64,000 nucleotides of DNA from Ralstonia sp. SET104 (GCF_003851545.1 NZ_BHVX01000006.1:1-64000); one strand, 5' to 3'; numbered from the stretch's first letter, positions 18,203 through 27,279 are shown. The notes: a model not told the origin generated them from the sequence alone. Translations and numbers: made by a program.

Positions 18203-18541
18203 ATGCAAGCCAATCACTGGACCCCCATCTGTGCCCTGGACGACATCGTGCCCAACACCGGCGTGTGCGCGCTGGTGGGCGATGATCAGGTGGCCGTGTT
18301 TCGCGTCGCGGGCAGCGCGCCGCAACGCGTGTATGCCATTGGCAACTACGATCCGAACTCCGATGCGGCCGTACTGTCGCGCGGGCTCGTTGGCAATCTG
18401 GGCGAGCGCATCGTTGTGGCTTCGCCAATCTACAAGCAGCACTTTGATCTGGCGACAGGGGAGTGCCTGGAAGCGCCTGCGAACTCGGTGCACGCTTACG
18501 CTACGAAGCTGGAAGACGGCAAGGTGTGGGTGTCTGTATGA
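18203..18541 (+). CDS. nirD: Nitrite reductase small subunit
   Basis: A 112-residue Rieske-fold subunit of the NirBD complex. As usual for NirD it lacks the Cys/His ligands of a real Rieske cluster: the loop regions read NYDPNSDAAVLSRGLVGNLG and SPIYKQHFDLATGECLE, without a CxH pair. It starts after AAGGAGATC and overlaps the next gene by 4 nt (ATGA), so translation of the two is coupled. It is required for full activity of NirB in studied bacteria. Confidence 0.95.
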   Translation: MQANHWTPICALDDIVPNTGVCALVGDDQVAVFRVAGSAPQRVYAIGNYDPNSDAAVLSRGLVGNLGERIVVASPIYKQHFDLATGECLEAPANSVHAYATKLEDGKVWVSV

Positions 18542-19779
18542 GTCCCAAGTCCGCGCGCCCCAAGCTCGTCGTCATCGGCAACGGCATGGCCGGCATGCGC
18601 ACGGTCGAAGAGCTGTTCAAGCTGGCGCCGGACCTGTACGACATCACCGTGTTTGGCGAAGAACCGCATGGCAACTACAACCGCATCTTGCTCTCGCCGG
18701 TGCTGGCGGGTGAGAAGCAGGTTGACGACATCATGCTCAACACGCGCGAGTGGTACGACCAGAACCACATCACGCTGCATGCGGGCGACCCGGTGGTGGC
18801 CATCGACCGCCCGCGCCGCGTGCTGCGCTCGCGCGATGGCGTGGAGATGCGCTATGACCGCCTGCTGATCGCCACCGGCTCGCGGCCCTTCATCCTGCCA
18901 GTGCCTGGGCACCTGCTGCCGGGCGTGATCGCCTTTCGCGACATTCAGGATGTGGAGACGATGCTGGAAGCGGCGCGCAACCACCGGCACGCCGTCGTCA
19001 TCGGCGGTGGCCTGCTCGGCCTGGAGGCCGCCAATGGCCTGATGCGCCAGGGCATGGACGTGACAGTGGTGCACCTGCCGGACAGCCTGATGGAGCGCCA
19101 GCTCGACAAGCCCGCCGCCAAGCTGCTGCAGAAGGCGCTGGAGGCCAAGGGGCTGCGCTTTCTGCTCGGCGCGCATACGGCGGAATTGTTGGGCGCCGAC
19201 CGCGCGGATCGTGTGCAGGCCGTGCGCTTTAAAGATGGCACGGAGATTCCCGCCGACCTTGTTGTCATGACGGCTGGCGTGCGCCCAAACATTGAGCTTG
19301 CCAAAGCGGCCGGCCTGCGTTGCGAACGCGCCATCATCGTGGATGACACGCTGCAGACCTACGACCCGCGCATCTACGCCGTGGGCGAGTGCGTGCAGCA
19401 TCGCAGTGCTACGTTCGGCCTGGTCGCGCCTATCTGGGACCAGGCGCGAGTGTGTGCCGCGCATCTGGCCGGTGCCGGGCACCGCCGCTATATCCAGCAA
19501 GCCACGGCAACCAAGCTGAAGGTCACTGGCGTCGATCTGTATTCCGCCGGCGACTTCATCGGCGGCGACGGCACGGAAGACATCGTGCTGCGCGATCCGC
19601 GCCGTGGCGTCTACAAGCGCCTCGTGCTGAAGGAAGACCGCATCGTCGGCGCGGTGTTGTATGGCGACGTGGCCGATGGCCCGTGGTACTTCGACATGAT
19701 CCAGCGCCAGACACCCATCACACCGATTCGCCAGCGCCTGTTGTTTGGCCGTGCGCTGTGCGAGGTGGAAGCCGCCTGA
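18538..19779 (+). CDS. FAD/NAD(P)-dependent oxidoreductase, probable electron donor to NasA
   Basis: A 413-residue two-dinucleotide-domain flavoprotein related to the NirB N-terminal module and to rubredoxin/ferredoxin reductases. VVIGNGMAGMRTVEEL near residue 11 binds FAD, GGGLLGLEAANGL near 157 binds NAD(P)H, and IYAVGECVQH is the second FAD motif. Its place between nirD and nasA, with coupled start, suggests it passes electrons from NAD(P)H to the nitrate reductase, like the NasB/NasC-type electron-transfer subunits. It lacks the BFD and ferredoxin domains of long NasB proteins. NasA itself carries a C-terminal [2Fe-2S] domain that could receive the electrons. Confidence 0.85.
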   Translation: MSPKSARPKLVVIGNGMAGMRTVEELFKLAPDLYDITVFGEEPHGNYNRILLSPVLAGEKQVDDIMLNTREWYDQNHITLHAGDPVVAIDRPRRVLRSRDGVEMRYDRLLIATGSRPFILPVPGHLLPGVIAFRDIQDVETMLEAARNHRHAVVIGGGLLGLEAANGLMRQGMDVTVVHLPDSLMERQLDKPAAKLLQKALEAKGLRFLLGAHTAELLGADRADRVQAVRFKDGTEIPADLVVMTAGVRPNIELAKAAGLRCERAIIVDDTLQTYDPRIYAVGECVQHRSATFGLVAPIWDQARVCAAHLAGAGHRRYIQQATATKLKVTGVDLYSAGDFIGGDGTEDIVLRDPRRGVYKRLVLKEDRIVGAVLYGDVADGPWYFDMIQRQTPITPIRQRLLFGRALCEVEAA

Positions 19780-19811
19780 TCTCTGTCCAGCCTGAAACCC
19801 AAGGCCATCTC

Positions 19812-22574
19812 ATGACGATGACGACCATCCCCATCCACCCGGCCGATACAACGGCTCGCCCGGTGCGCACCACCTGCCCGTACTGTGGCGTGGGCTGCGG
19901 CGTGCTGGCGAGCCGCCAAGCGGATGGCAGCGTCGGCATCGCGGGCGATCCGGCACACCCGTCCAACGCAGGGCGCCTGTGCGTGAAGGGCTCTGCGTTG
20001 GGTGAGACGATCAGCCTGGATGGCCGCTTGCTTTACCCCGCCATGCGGGAGCGCTCGCATGACCTGGAAGCCACGCGGTTGGCAACACCTGCACCGCTGC
20101 AACGTGTGTCGTGGGATACCGCGCTCGACACCGTAGCGCAAGGCTTTCGCCGCATCGTGGATGAGCACGGCCCCGATTCCGTTGCGCTGTATGTCTCCGG
20201 CCAGTTGCTGACCGAGGATTACTACGTCGCCAACAAGCTGATGAAGGGCTTTATCGGCTCGGCCAACATCGATACCAACTCGCGGCTGTGCATGTCGTCA
20301 GCGGTGGCGGGGCACAAGCGCGCATTTGGCGAAGACCTCGTGCCCGTTTGCTACGACGATCTGGAAGCGGCGGACCTCATCGTGCTGGTCGGCTCCAACA
20401 CCGCGTGGTGCCACCCGATCCTGTTCCAGCGCATCGTGCGCGCCAAAGAGGCGCGGCCCGAGATGAAGGTGGTCGTGGTTGACCCACGCCACACAGCCAC
20501 GTGCGAACTGGCCGATCTGCACCTGCCTATCAAACCTGGCACGGATGTGTGGCTGTTCAACGGCTTGCTGTCGTTTCTATCGCGGCGTGGCGTGGTAGAC
20601 CGCAATTTCATCACCCTGCACACCAACGGCCCGGACGCTGCGCTGGAAGCCGCCGGCACCCAGAGCGATGACGTTGAAACCGTCGCCCGCGCCTGCAAGC
20701 TCAAGCTCGACGATCTGCTCACGTTCTACAACTGGTTTGCCGATACCGAGCGCACCATCACCGCGTTTTCGATGGGCGTCAACCAATCGACGGCGGGCAC
20801 GGACAAGGTCAACAGCATCATCAACTGCCACCTGCTCACGGGCCGTATCGGGCGTGCGGGCATGGGGCCGTTTTCGATCACCGGGCAGCCAAATGCGATG
20901 GGCGGACGTGAGGTCGGCGGCCTCGCCAACATGTTGGCGGCGCACCTGGAGCTGAACGAGCCAGCACATCGTGACCTTGTGCAGACGTTCTGGAACGCGC
21001 CTCGCATGGCTGACAAAGTGGGCCTCAAGGCGGTGGACCTGTTCAACGCGATCGAAGAAGGGCGCGTGAAGGCGGTGTGGATCATGGGCACCAACCCCGT
21101 GGTCAGCCTGCCCGATGCAGACCAGGCACGCCGCGCGTTGACCAAGTGCGAACTGGTTGTCGCCTCCGACATTGTGGAAGCCACCGACACCAACGTATTT
21201 GCCGACATCGTGTTGCCCGCACTCGGCTGGGGCGAGAAAGATGGCACGGTGACGAACTCCGAGCGCCGCATCTCGCGCCAGCGTGCCTTTCTGCCCGCAC
21301 CCGGCGAAGCGCGCGCCGATTGGCACATCATTGCTGACGTCGCCCGCCGCATGGGGTACGACGGGTTCGACTTCAAGAGCCCGCGCGATGTGTTTGACGA
21401 GCACGCGCGCCTGTCTGCCCATGCCAACGATGCCAGCGGCATTCGCCGCGCGTTCCATCTTGGCGGCCTGACGGGGCTCGATGCCGACGCGTACAACGGC
21501 ATGGCACCTGTGCAATGGCCTATTGCAGCGTCGGGCGGCGGCGAAGCGCGCCTCTTCAGCGATGGCCGCTTCGCCCACGCCGATGGCCGCGCGCGTTTCG
21601 TGCCAACGCAGGCCCGTGCGCCCGCGCATGCAGCGGATGGCGAATACCCGCTCATCCTCAACACGGGCCGCGTGCGTGACCAATGGCACACCATGACGCG
21701 CACAGGCCGCGCGCCTAAGCTGGCTGACCATGTGCCCGAGCCGTTTGTCGACCTGCACCCGCACGATGCGCTGCTGGCAGGCGTGCGCGAAGGCAACCTG
21801 GCACGCGTGTCGTCACGCTGGGGCAGTATGGTGGCGCGTGTGCGCATGACTGGCGGTATCGCGCGCGGCAGCGTGTTCGTGCCGATCCACTGGAACGGCC
21901 AGTTCGCGTCTGATGCGCGCGTGGGGGCGGTGGTCAATCCGGTGGTCGACCCGGTTTCCGGCGAGCCCGAGTTCAAGCACACGCCGGTGATGGTCGAGCC
22001 GTTTGATGTGGCGTGGCACGGCTTTGTGCTCACGCGCCACACACTCAACACGGAAGACGCAACGTGGTGGACGCGCATTCAGGGCAAGCAGTTCGTGCGC
22101 TATGAATTGGCTGGACGCCAGCATTTGGGCTCCGTACACGATTGGGCGCGCACGTTGCTCGGCGTGAGCGATCCGCATGCTGATTGGCTCGAATACGAAG
22201 ACACCACTGCGCGTGTCTACCGCGCCGTGCACGTGGTGGACGACCGCATCGAAGCCTGCGTGTTTCTCTCGCCGCGCCCAGACCTGCCATCGCGCAACTG
22301 GCTGGCGGGCCTGTTCGCACAAGAACGCCTGGAAGACCTCGATCGTGCGGGCGTGCTGCTCGGGCAGCCCATTGAGGCCGGCGTCGACGTGGGGCCGACC
22401 GTGTGCTCGTGCTTTGGCGTGGGCCGCAACACCATCTGCGATGCGATCCGCGCCAAGGGCCTGCAATCGACCGGCGAGATCACGGCCTGCCTGAAGGCGG
22501 GCGGCAATTGCGGCTCGTGCGTGCCGGAACTCAAACGGCTACTGGTGGAGGTGCGTGTGCAGCAGGCCGCATGA
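19812..22574 (+). CDS. nasA: Assimilatory nitrate reductase catalytic subunit
   Basis: Cytosolic molybdenum bis-MGD enzyme that reduces nitrate to nitrite. The 920 residues begin with a [4Fe-4S] site (CPYCGVGC near 22-29, then NAGRLCVKG), continue through the molybdopterin oxidoreductase core (TNSRLCMSSAVAGHK carries the Mo-ligand cysteine; MGTNPVVSLPDAD; VLPALGWGEKDGT) and the dinucleotide-binding domain, and end in a BFD-like [2Fe-2S] domain (CSCFGVG near 863, GNCGSCVPELK). The longer open frame to 19389 overlaps the upstream gene and is discarded in favour of the ATG at 19812; a second ATG follows at 19818. It is last in the operon, and no terminator is seen after it. Confidence 0.96.
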   Translation: MTMTTIPIHPADTTARPVRTTCPYCGVGCGVLASRQADGSVGIAGDPAHPSNAGRLCVKGSALGETISLDGRLLYPAMRERSHDLEATRLATPAPLQRVSWDTALDTVAQGFRRIVDEHGPDSVALYVSGQLLTEDYYVANKLMKGFIGSANIDTNSRLCMSSAVAGHKRAFGEDLVPVCYDDLEAADLIVLVGSNTAWCHPILFQRIVRAKEARPEMKVVVVDPRHTATCELADLHLPIKPGTDVWLFNGLLSFLSRRGVVDRNFITLHTNGPDAALEAAGTQSDDVETVARACKLKLDDLLTFYNWFADTERTITAFSMGVNQSTAGTDKVNSIINCHLLTGRIGRAGMGPFSITGQPNAMGGREVGGLANMLAAHLELNEPAHRDLVQTFWNAPRMADKVGLKAVDLFNAIEEGRVKAVWIMGTNPVVSLPDADQARRALTKCELVVASDIVEATDTNVFADIVLPALGWGEKDGTVTNSERRISRQRAFLPAPGEARADWHIIADVARRMGYDGFDFKSPRDVFDEHARLSAHANDASGIRRAFHLGGLTGLDADAYNGMAPVQWPIAASGGGEARLFSDGRFAHADGRARFVPTQARAPAHAADGEYPLILNTGRVRDQWHTMTRTGRAPKLADHVPEPFVDLHPHDALLAGVREGNLARVSSRWGSMVARVRMTGGIARGSVFVPIHWNGQFASDARVGAVVNPVVDPVSGEPEFKHTPVMVEPFDVAWHGFVLTRHTLNTEDATWWTRIQGKQFVRYELAGRQHLGSVHDWARTLLGVSDPHADWLEYEDTTARVYRAVHVVDDRIEACVFLSPRPDLPSRNWLAGLFAQERLEDLDRAGVLLGQPIEAGVDVGPTVCSCFGVGRNTICDAIRAKGLQSTGEITACLKAGGNCGSCVPELKRLLVEVRVQQAA

Positions 22575-22610
22575 CGTGTGCGCCATGTTACGCATAACAC
22601 TGCTTTTATG

Positions 22611-22649
22611 CCCGGGTAATATTGACATCAAATTAAGCCCGGGTAAAAT
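22611..22649 (+). promoter_or_regulatory. Strong sigma-70-like promoter with twin CCCGGGTAA operator
   Basis: TTGACA (22622-22627) and TAAAAT (22644-22649) are separated by 16 nt. The 9-mer CCCGGGTAA occurs at 22611-22619, just upstream of the -35, and again at 22638-22646, running into the -10. Both copies are centred on a CCCGGG palindrome and lie 27 bp apart. A repressor at these two sites would shut the promoter; its identity is unknown and the downstream genes do not encode one that is recognisable. Confidence 0.65.
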
Positions 22650-22684
22650 GCGTTCCTGTTGAAACTTCAGCAGGAGCGCTTCTC

Positions 22685-23299
22685 ATGGAAGCCGCAGCAA
22701 TCCACACGTGCACGGCCTTTGCCGGCAATCAACGCCTGGCTGGCGGGCTCGTTCACGACGTCGCCCGGGCCCTCAAGCTCCATCTCGACTCGCACCCCGA
22801 ATCGCAGGTGCTCGTGTTCGACAACACCAGCGCGCAGCCTGTGGAATTCGACTTGCGCGGCACGGTTGAAGACGTGCTCGCGCGCCTGGACCAAGCCGCC
22901 CCATCTGCCACTGAGCCCGCTGAATCCGAAAGCCGCCCGCGCGGCCCTGGCCGCCCCAAGCTGGGCGTGATTGCCCGCGAGGTGACCTTGCTGCCGCGCC
23001 ATTGGGATTGGTTGGCCGCGCAGCCAGGCGGGGCGTCGGTCACGCTGCGCAAGCTGGTAGAAGATGCGCGCCGCGCTGCTGAAGGCGATGACCGCCGCCG
23101 CATTGCGCAAGAGGCGGCGTACCGCTTCATGTCGGCCATGGCCGGTAACGCCGCGGGTTTTGAAGATGCCACCCGTGCATTGTTTGCCGCAGACGCCGTC
23201 GCATTCGAATCCCTTACCCAATCCTGGCCGGCCGACGTGCGTGACTTTGCCCGCGAACTGGCGAGCCGGGCATTCCATCCTCAACAGGAGGCGGCATGA
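22685..23299 (+). CDS. DUF2239-family protein
   Basis: A 204-residue soluble protein of the DUF2239 family. The hallmark is the central block GPGRPKLGVIAREVTLLPRH, continuing into WDWLAAQPGGASVTLRKLVE (residues about 98-136), which resembles a short DNA- or RNA-contacting ribbon-helix segment. The N-terminal 80 residues form an alpha/beta domain and the C-terminal 60 a helical one. It begins after CAGGAG and overlaps the MATE gene by 4 nt (ATGA). The recurrent pairing of a possible DNA-binding protein with an exporter suggests a regulator, but no function is established for the family. Confidence 0.85.
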   Translation: MEAAAIHTCTAFAGNQRLAGGLVHDVARALKLHLDSHPESQVLVFDNTSAQPVEFDLRGTVEDVLARLDQAAPSATEPAESESRPRGPGRPKLGVIAREVTLLPRHWDWLAAQPGGASVTLRKLVEDARRAAEGDDRRRIAQEAAYRFMSAMAGNAAGFEDATRALFAADAVAFESLTQSWPADVRDFARELASRAFHPQQEAA

Positions 23300-24663
23300 C
23301 AGCGCCTGCTGCTCGCCCGTTGTGGCGAACATTCATTGCATTCCTCGGCCCGCTGATTCTGGCCAACATCCTGCAATCGTTGTCGGGCACGCTCAACAAC
23401 GTCTATGTCGGACACATGTTGGGCGTGAAGGCGCTCGGCGCGGTGTCGGCGTTCTTCCCGATCCTGTTTTTCTTCATCGCCTTCATCATCGGGCTGGGGT
23501 CGGGGGCGGCGGTGTTGATCGGGCAAGCCTGGGGTGCCAAGAAGCCCGAGGCGGTCAAGACCGTTGCGGGGACCACGCTATCGGTAGGCTTTATCGCAGG
23601 GCTGGCGGTGGCGCTGCTGGGCGGCCCGTTCGCGCACGCGCTGCTGGGTTGGCTGGGCACACCCGCCGACATCCTGCAAGACGCCACGCTCTACGCCAGC
23701 GTCATGCTCTATGCCATGCCGGGGCTGTTCGTCTACCTGCTTGCCACGGCGATGATGCGCGGCGTGGGTGACACACGTACGCCGCTGCGCACCCTTGCGC
23801 TGTCGACATCGATCGGGCTGGTGCTGACGCCAACCTTGATTCGCGGCTGGTTCGGCTTGCCGCAACTGGGTGTGGCAAGCGGCGCCGTGGCCACCATCAT
23901 CTCGTTCACGGTTGCGCTGGCGTGGCTCGCCTTCTTCCTGCGCCGCCGCAATCATCCGCTCGCGCCTGATGCCGTTTTGGCGCGGCACCTGTGGGTCGAT
24001 TTTGGGGTGCTCAAAACCGTGCTGAAGATCGGCGTGCCGACGGGCGTGCAGCTTGTAGTGATCTCGATTGCCGAACTGGCGCTGCTGTCATTCGTCAACG
24101 GTTTCGGCTCCGACGCAACGGCCGCTTACGGCGCCGGCACGCAGATCATCAGCTACGTGCAGTTTCCCGCCATGTCGATTGCGATTACGGCGTCCATCCT
24201 TGGTGCGCAAGCCATTGGCTCGGGCAATACGGAGCGGCTCGACGCCATCACTCGTACCGGGCTGTGGCTCAACGTGGCGATTACCGGCGTGCTGGTGATG
24301 ATGGCGCTGCTGTTTTCGCGCGCCGTCATCGGCTGGTTCACCACGAACACCGAAGTGATGCGCCTTGCCCAGAGCCTGCTGCATATCTCGCTGTGGAGCT
24401 CGGTCATCTTTGGCATGGCGAGCGTGTTCTCGGGCGTGATGCGCGCCAGCGGTACGGTGATGGCGCCCACGGCCATTTCCATCCTCGCCATCGCGGCGGT
24501 GGAAGTGCCGGTGGCGTGGATGCTGAGCCGACACATCGGCACCGACGGCATCTGGGCCGCATACCCCGCCGCGTTCATCGCCATGTTCGTGATGCAGGGG
24601 CTGTATTACGGGCTGGTATGGCGGCGTCGCGCGCAGCGGTTCGGCATCCGCCGCATGGTTTGA
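23296..24663 (+). CDS. MATE-family multidrug efflux transporter
   Basis: Inner-membrane cation-coupled exporter of 455 residues, 12 helices, two MatE half-domains (about 15-175 and 240-400). Family features include GPLILANILQSLSGTLNNVYVG in the first helices and the mirrored VNGFGSDATAAYGAGTQI in the second half. It is translationally coupled to the DUF2239 gene and shares its operator-flanked promoter. Substrate range is unknown; relatives export cationic dyes, fluoroquinolones and aminoglycosides. Confidence 0.92.
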   Translation: MTAPAARPLWRTFIAFLGPLILANILQSLSGTLNNVYVGHMLGVKALGAVSAFFPILFFFIAFIIGLGSGAAVLIGQAWGAKKPEAVKTVAGTTLSVGFIAGLAVALLGGPFAHALLGWLGTPADILQDATLYASVMLYAMPGLFVYLLATAMMRGVGDTRTPLRTLALSTSIGLVLTPTLIRGWFGLPQLGVASGAVATIISFTVALAWLAFFLRRRNHPLAPDAVLARHLWVDFGVLKTVLKIGVPTGVQLVVISIAELALLSFVNGFGSDATAAYGAGTQIISYVQFPAMSIAITASILGAQAIGSGNTERLDAITRTGLWLNVAITGVLVMMALLFSRAVIGWFTTNTEVMRLAQSLLHISLWSSVIFGMASVFSGVMRASGTVMAPTAISILAIAAVEVPVAWMLSRHIGTDGIWAAYPAAFIAMFVMQGLYYGLVWRRRAQRFGIRRMV

Positions 24664-24717
24664 CGGCATCGCCGCCGGCAGCCACAGGTGCGGCCGGCGG
24701 TGGAGCGCGTGCGGGAC

Positions 24718-24948
24718 TTACGCCGCGTTCTCGCGCAAGGCCTTCTTGTTGATCTTGCCGACGCCCGTCTTTGGGATTTCCGCCACGAAGGCGATGCGTT
24801 CGCGAAACGTGCGATAGCTGTAGCGCAGTGCGCCGCGATAGGTGATTTCCGGCTTACGGTAGAGGCATTGCGCGTTGGTCAGCCAGTGCTTGACGAGCAG
24901 CGCATACGTGTACGCAGTAGATGTCGGGGTGATGAGGTTTGCATGCAT
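24718..24948 (-). pseudogene. Acyl-CoA ligase remnant: N- and C-terminal ends joined in frame
   Basis: The 76 codons encode the beginning of an AMP-dependent acyl-CoA synthetase (TYALLVKHWLTNAQCLYRKP, then EITYRGALRYSYRTFRERIA), joined directly to its very end (FVAEIPKTGVGKINKKALRE). The terminal lysine motif GKINKK is the part that closes the active site during adenylation. A functional enzyme needs about 540 residues, so roughly 450 codons, including the P-loop and AMP-binding motifs, are gone. The frame is intact across the join. It lies 49 nt beyond the Rieske gene, at the end of the minus-strand catabolic cluster, so a CoA ligase was probably once part of that pathway. Confidence 0.82.
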
Positions 24949-24997
24949 GCATGGTCTGGAAGCCCTTGTTCGGTATGCAGGTTCGTATGGGGGAGAT

Positions 24998-25324
24998 TCA
25001 GGCTGCGTCTTCCAGCTGGATGACGACGTGGCCATCGGTCTCCTGAACCGCGTAGGTCTTCAGGCGCAGGCCGCCGGGGCCGGGCATGCAACCGGTGGCG
25101 AGATCGAAGCGCAGGCCGTGCGCCGGACACTGCAATACGCTGCCGTCCAGGCGTGCGCCCGCCAGCGAGGCGCCGTTATGCGGGCAGCTGTTGTCGATGG
25201 CATGAAGCCGGCCTTCGACGTTGAACAGGACGATGCTGCGGCCGTTGACGAAGACAAGCTTTCGTTCTCCGGCGCCCAATTCGCCGGCCGACGCCACGGT
25301 GACATTGCAAGCCTTGGTGTTCAC
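24998..25324 (-). CDS. Rieske [2Fe-2S] ferredoxin-like protein
   Basis: A 108-residue soluble Rieske protein of the size of dioxygenase ferredoxins. The cluster ligands are present: CPHNGAS (Cys and His, about residues 47-53) and CPAHGLRFD (about 66-74), separated by 16 residues. The start is a GTG at 25324; there is no ATG alternative. It likely delivers electrons to an oxygenase, but no Rieske oxygenase alpha subunit is encoded nearby; the TauD/TfdA enzyme in the cluster uses 2-oxoglutarate and would not need it. Possibly part of an incomplete pathway. Confidence 0.88.
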   Translation of the reverse strand: MNTKACNVTVASAGELGAGERKLVFVNGRSIVLFNVEGRLHAIDNSCPHNGASLAGARLDGSVLQCPAHGLRFDLATGCMPGPGGLRLKTYAVQETDGHVVIQLEDAA

Positions 25325-25420
25325 TGCGCTTGCTCGTGCGGTTGCATCGGCGATAGCGACAGAGCATTCCGCCTGGTGCGCCGACGGTTCGCCCCGGCGG
25401 GTCTTGCCTGAGCGGGCGAA

Positions 25421-25996
25421 TCAATCGAGTTCATGGATCAGCGCTTGCGCCATGGGCCACGGGCCAAAGCCGGCGGCGGGGTTCAAATGGCCGACATCTC
25501 CCAGATCGACCAGACTGCTGCCCCAGTCGGCGGCCATGCCGGCCACGCGCTCGAACGATGCCAGCGGATCGTTCCGGCTGGCGGCGACGATGCTTGGAAA
25601 CGGCAGCGGACGCCGGGGGCAGGGCAGCCAGCCATTTTTTTGCAGCACGTCCTGCGTGGGGTAGCTCGATGGCAACGGCGTGTCGAGATCGGCCGGGGTG
25701 GCCAACAGGGCACCGTGGATCTTGCGCGCATGCCGCTTGACCCAATGCACGGTGATCATCACGCCTGCGCTATGCGCCACCAGGATCACCGGCCCTTCGA
25801 TGGCGCTGACTGCCCTGTCCAACGCCGCGACCCGTGCCGCGCAACTCAGCCTGTCGACCTCCAGCGGCGGGACCGACGCAGCCTTGTGGCCTGCCGCCCG
25901 GAGTTTGGCTTCGAGCAATGTTTGCCAGTGTTCGGCCACGTGGTCGCGCAGGCCGGGCACCATGAGGATGGTGGAAGAGGTTTTGGATAACGTCAT
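25421..25996 (-). CDS. RBBP9/YdeN-type alpha/beta hydrolase
   Basis: A 191-residue serine hydrolase of the small RBBP9/YdeN family. The nucleophile elbow is VAHSAG (about 79-84), the acid is in AASRNDP (about 137-143), and the histidine is in GHLNPA (about 173). The N-terminus ILMVPGLRDHVAEHWQ is the family's opening strand and oxyanion loop. The longer open frame to 26281 runs into the porin gene and is rejected for the ATG at 25996. It sits between the porin and the Rieske gene in the minus-strand cluster. Its natural ester or amide substrate is unknown. Confidence 0.88.
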   Translation of the reverse strand: MTLSKTSSTILMVPGLRDHVAEHWQTLLEAKLRAAGHKAASVPPLEVDRLSCAARVAALDRAVSAIEGPVILVAHSAGVMITVHWVKRHARKIHGALLATPADLDTPLPSSYPTQDVLQKNGWLPCPRRPLPFPSIVAASRNDPLASFERVAGMAADWGSSLVDLGDVGHLNPAAGFGPWPMAQALIHELD

Positions 25997-26088
25997 GATG
26001 GAACGCCACGAAGAAAAAACGAGGAGGTCGCCCTCCTCGAATGCCGACCGGGGAGACGGCGGGGCCAGCCTCCCGTGGTGTAGGCCGC

Positions 26089-27222
26089 TCAGAACTTGTG
26101 GCGGATGCCGACGGCCGCGCCCAGCATGCTGGTCTTGCCCGTAGCCAGGCCATAACCGGTGGCGTTGAGGTCCACCGTGGCCTGGTCCAGCGCCAGGCCT
26201 GCGTTGCGCGCATAGGCCGTGGTCAGGTACAGATCGGTGCGCTTGGAAAGCGTGTAGTCGGCAATGAACGCAACCTGCCACGGGTTGGCCTGCGTGGACG
26301 ACGCGCTGTTGATGGTCTTGATCTTCTGATACGAGTATTCAAGCGAGAGCATCAGCGCGTTCGTCGCCTGATAGTTGGCACCGGCCCAGAAGTAGTCGTC
26401 GCGCAGCGCCACGCTGCCGCTAGCGTTCTTGTTCTGACCCCAGCGGTAGCCGCCCATGATCTTGAGCACATCGCCAAAGAGGTAGCTGCCCGCCAGCGCA
26501 GCCTTGCGTACCGTGCCGGAGCTGAACGCGCCGCCGCCCAGCGGGGTGCTGGGGTTGTACTGGTCATACGCGAGCGTGGCACCCAGCGGGCCCGCCGAAT
26601 ACGCCACCCCCGCGCCGTAGCCGCTGTCGCGCCGGCCTTGGCCCGGCACCTCGCCGTTGCCGCCGCCGTTCGGGTTCGCGCTTGGGGCGCCGCTGCCGAA
26701 CGACCAATGAGCCTGCGTAGTCACCGGGCCGAAGGTGCCCGTGTACATGGCGGTGTTGTCGGACCGGAAATTGACGCCAGTCTGCACGGCGGCCGGTTCG
26801 TACTGCGTGGAATACGCCATCGGCTCGAAGTTGGCCAGCAACTGGAAGAGCGTCGTGTACTGGCGGCCGAAGGTGAGTTGCCCCATCGTGCTGTTCTTGA
26901 GCCCGACATAGGCCTGGCGCCCGAACAACCGGCCGCCCTGCTGCGATTGGCCCGTGTCGCTTGCAAAGCCGCTTTCCAGCACGAACAGCGCGCTCAAGCC
27001 GCCGCCCAGGTCTTCCACGCCGCGCAGGCCCCAGCGCGAGCCCGACAGGCCGCCGCTTTGCATCGACACGCGGTTGCCGGAGCTGCCCGGCGTGGCGCCC
27101 GCCAGGTTGGTCGCGTATTCGATGTTGGTATCCACCACGCCATACAGCGTAACGCCCGATTGTGCGCAGGCCCCGCCGGCGCAGGCCAGCAGTGCAGCGG
27201 GGGCGATGTGCTTGGTCTTCAT
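26089..27222 (-). CDS. Outer-membrane porin, Burkholderia/Neisseria type
   Basis: A 377-residue general porin of the Gram-negative porin 4 family. There is a signal peptide (MKTKHIAPAALLACAGGACA, cleavage before QSGVTLYG), the standard mature start GVTLYGVVDTNIEY, a constriction-loop segment after LFQLLANFEPMAY, and the terminal phenylalanine in RHKF needed for barrel assembly. The location within the catabolic cluster, 57 nt after the dioxygenase gene, suggests it admits the cluster's substrate. It starts after AGGAGACCC. Confidence 0.93.
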   Translation of the reverse strand: MKTKHIAPAALLACAGGACAQSGVTLYGVVDTNIEYATNLAGATPGSSGNRVSMQSGGLSGSRWGLRGVEDLGGGLSALFVLESGFASDTGQSQQGGRLFGRQAYVGLKNSTMGQLTFGRQYTTLFQLLANFEPMAYSTQYEPAAVQTGVNFRSDNTAMYTGTFGPVTTQAHWSFGSGAPSANPNGGGNGEVPGQGRRDSGYGAGVAYSAGPLGATLAYDQYNPSTPLGGGAFSSGTVRKAALAGSYLFGDVLKIMGGYRWGQNKNASGSVALRDDYFWAGANYQATNALMLSLEYSYQKIKTINSASSTQANPWQVAFIADYTLSKRTDLYLTTAYARNAGLALDQATVDLNATGYGLATGKTSMLGAAVGIRHKF

Positions 27223-27279
27223 GTTGCAGGGTCTCCTCTTGGTGTTATTGCCGACGGGTCCGATGTGTCCCGACGATCG

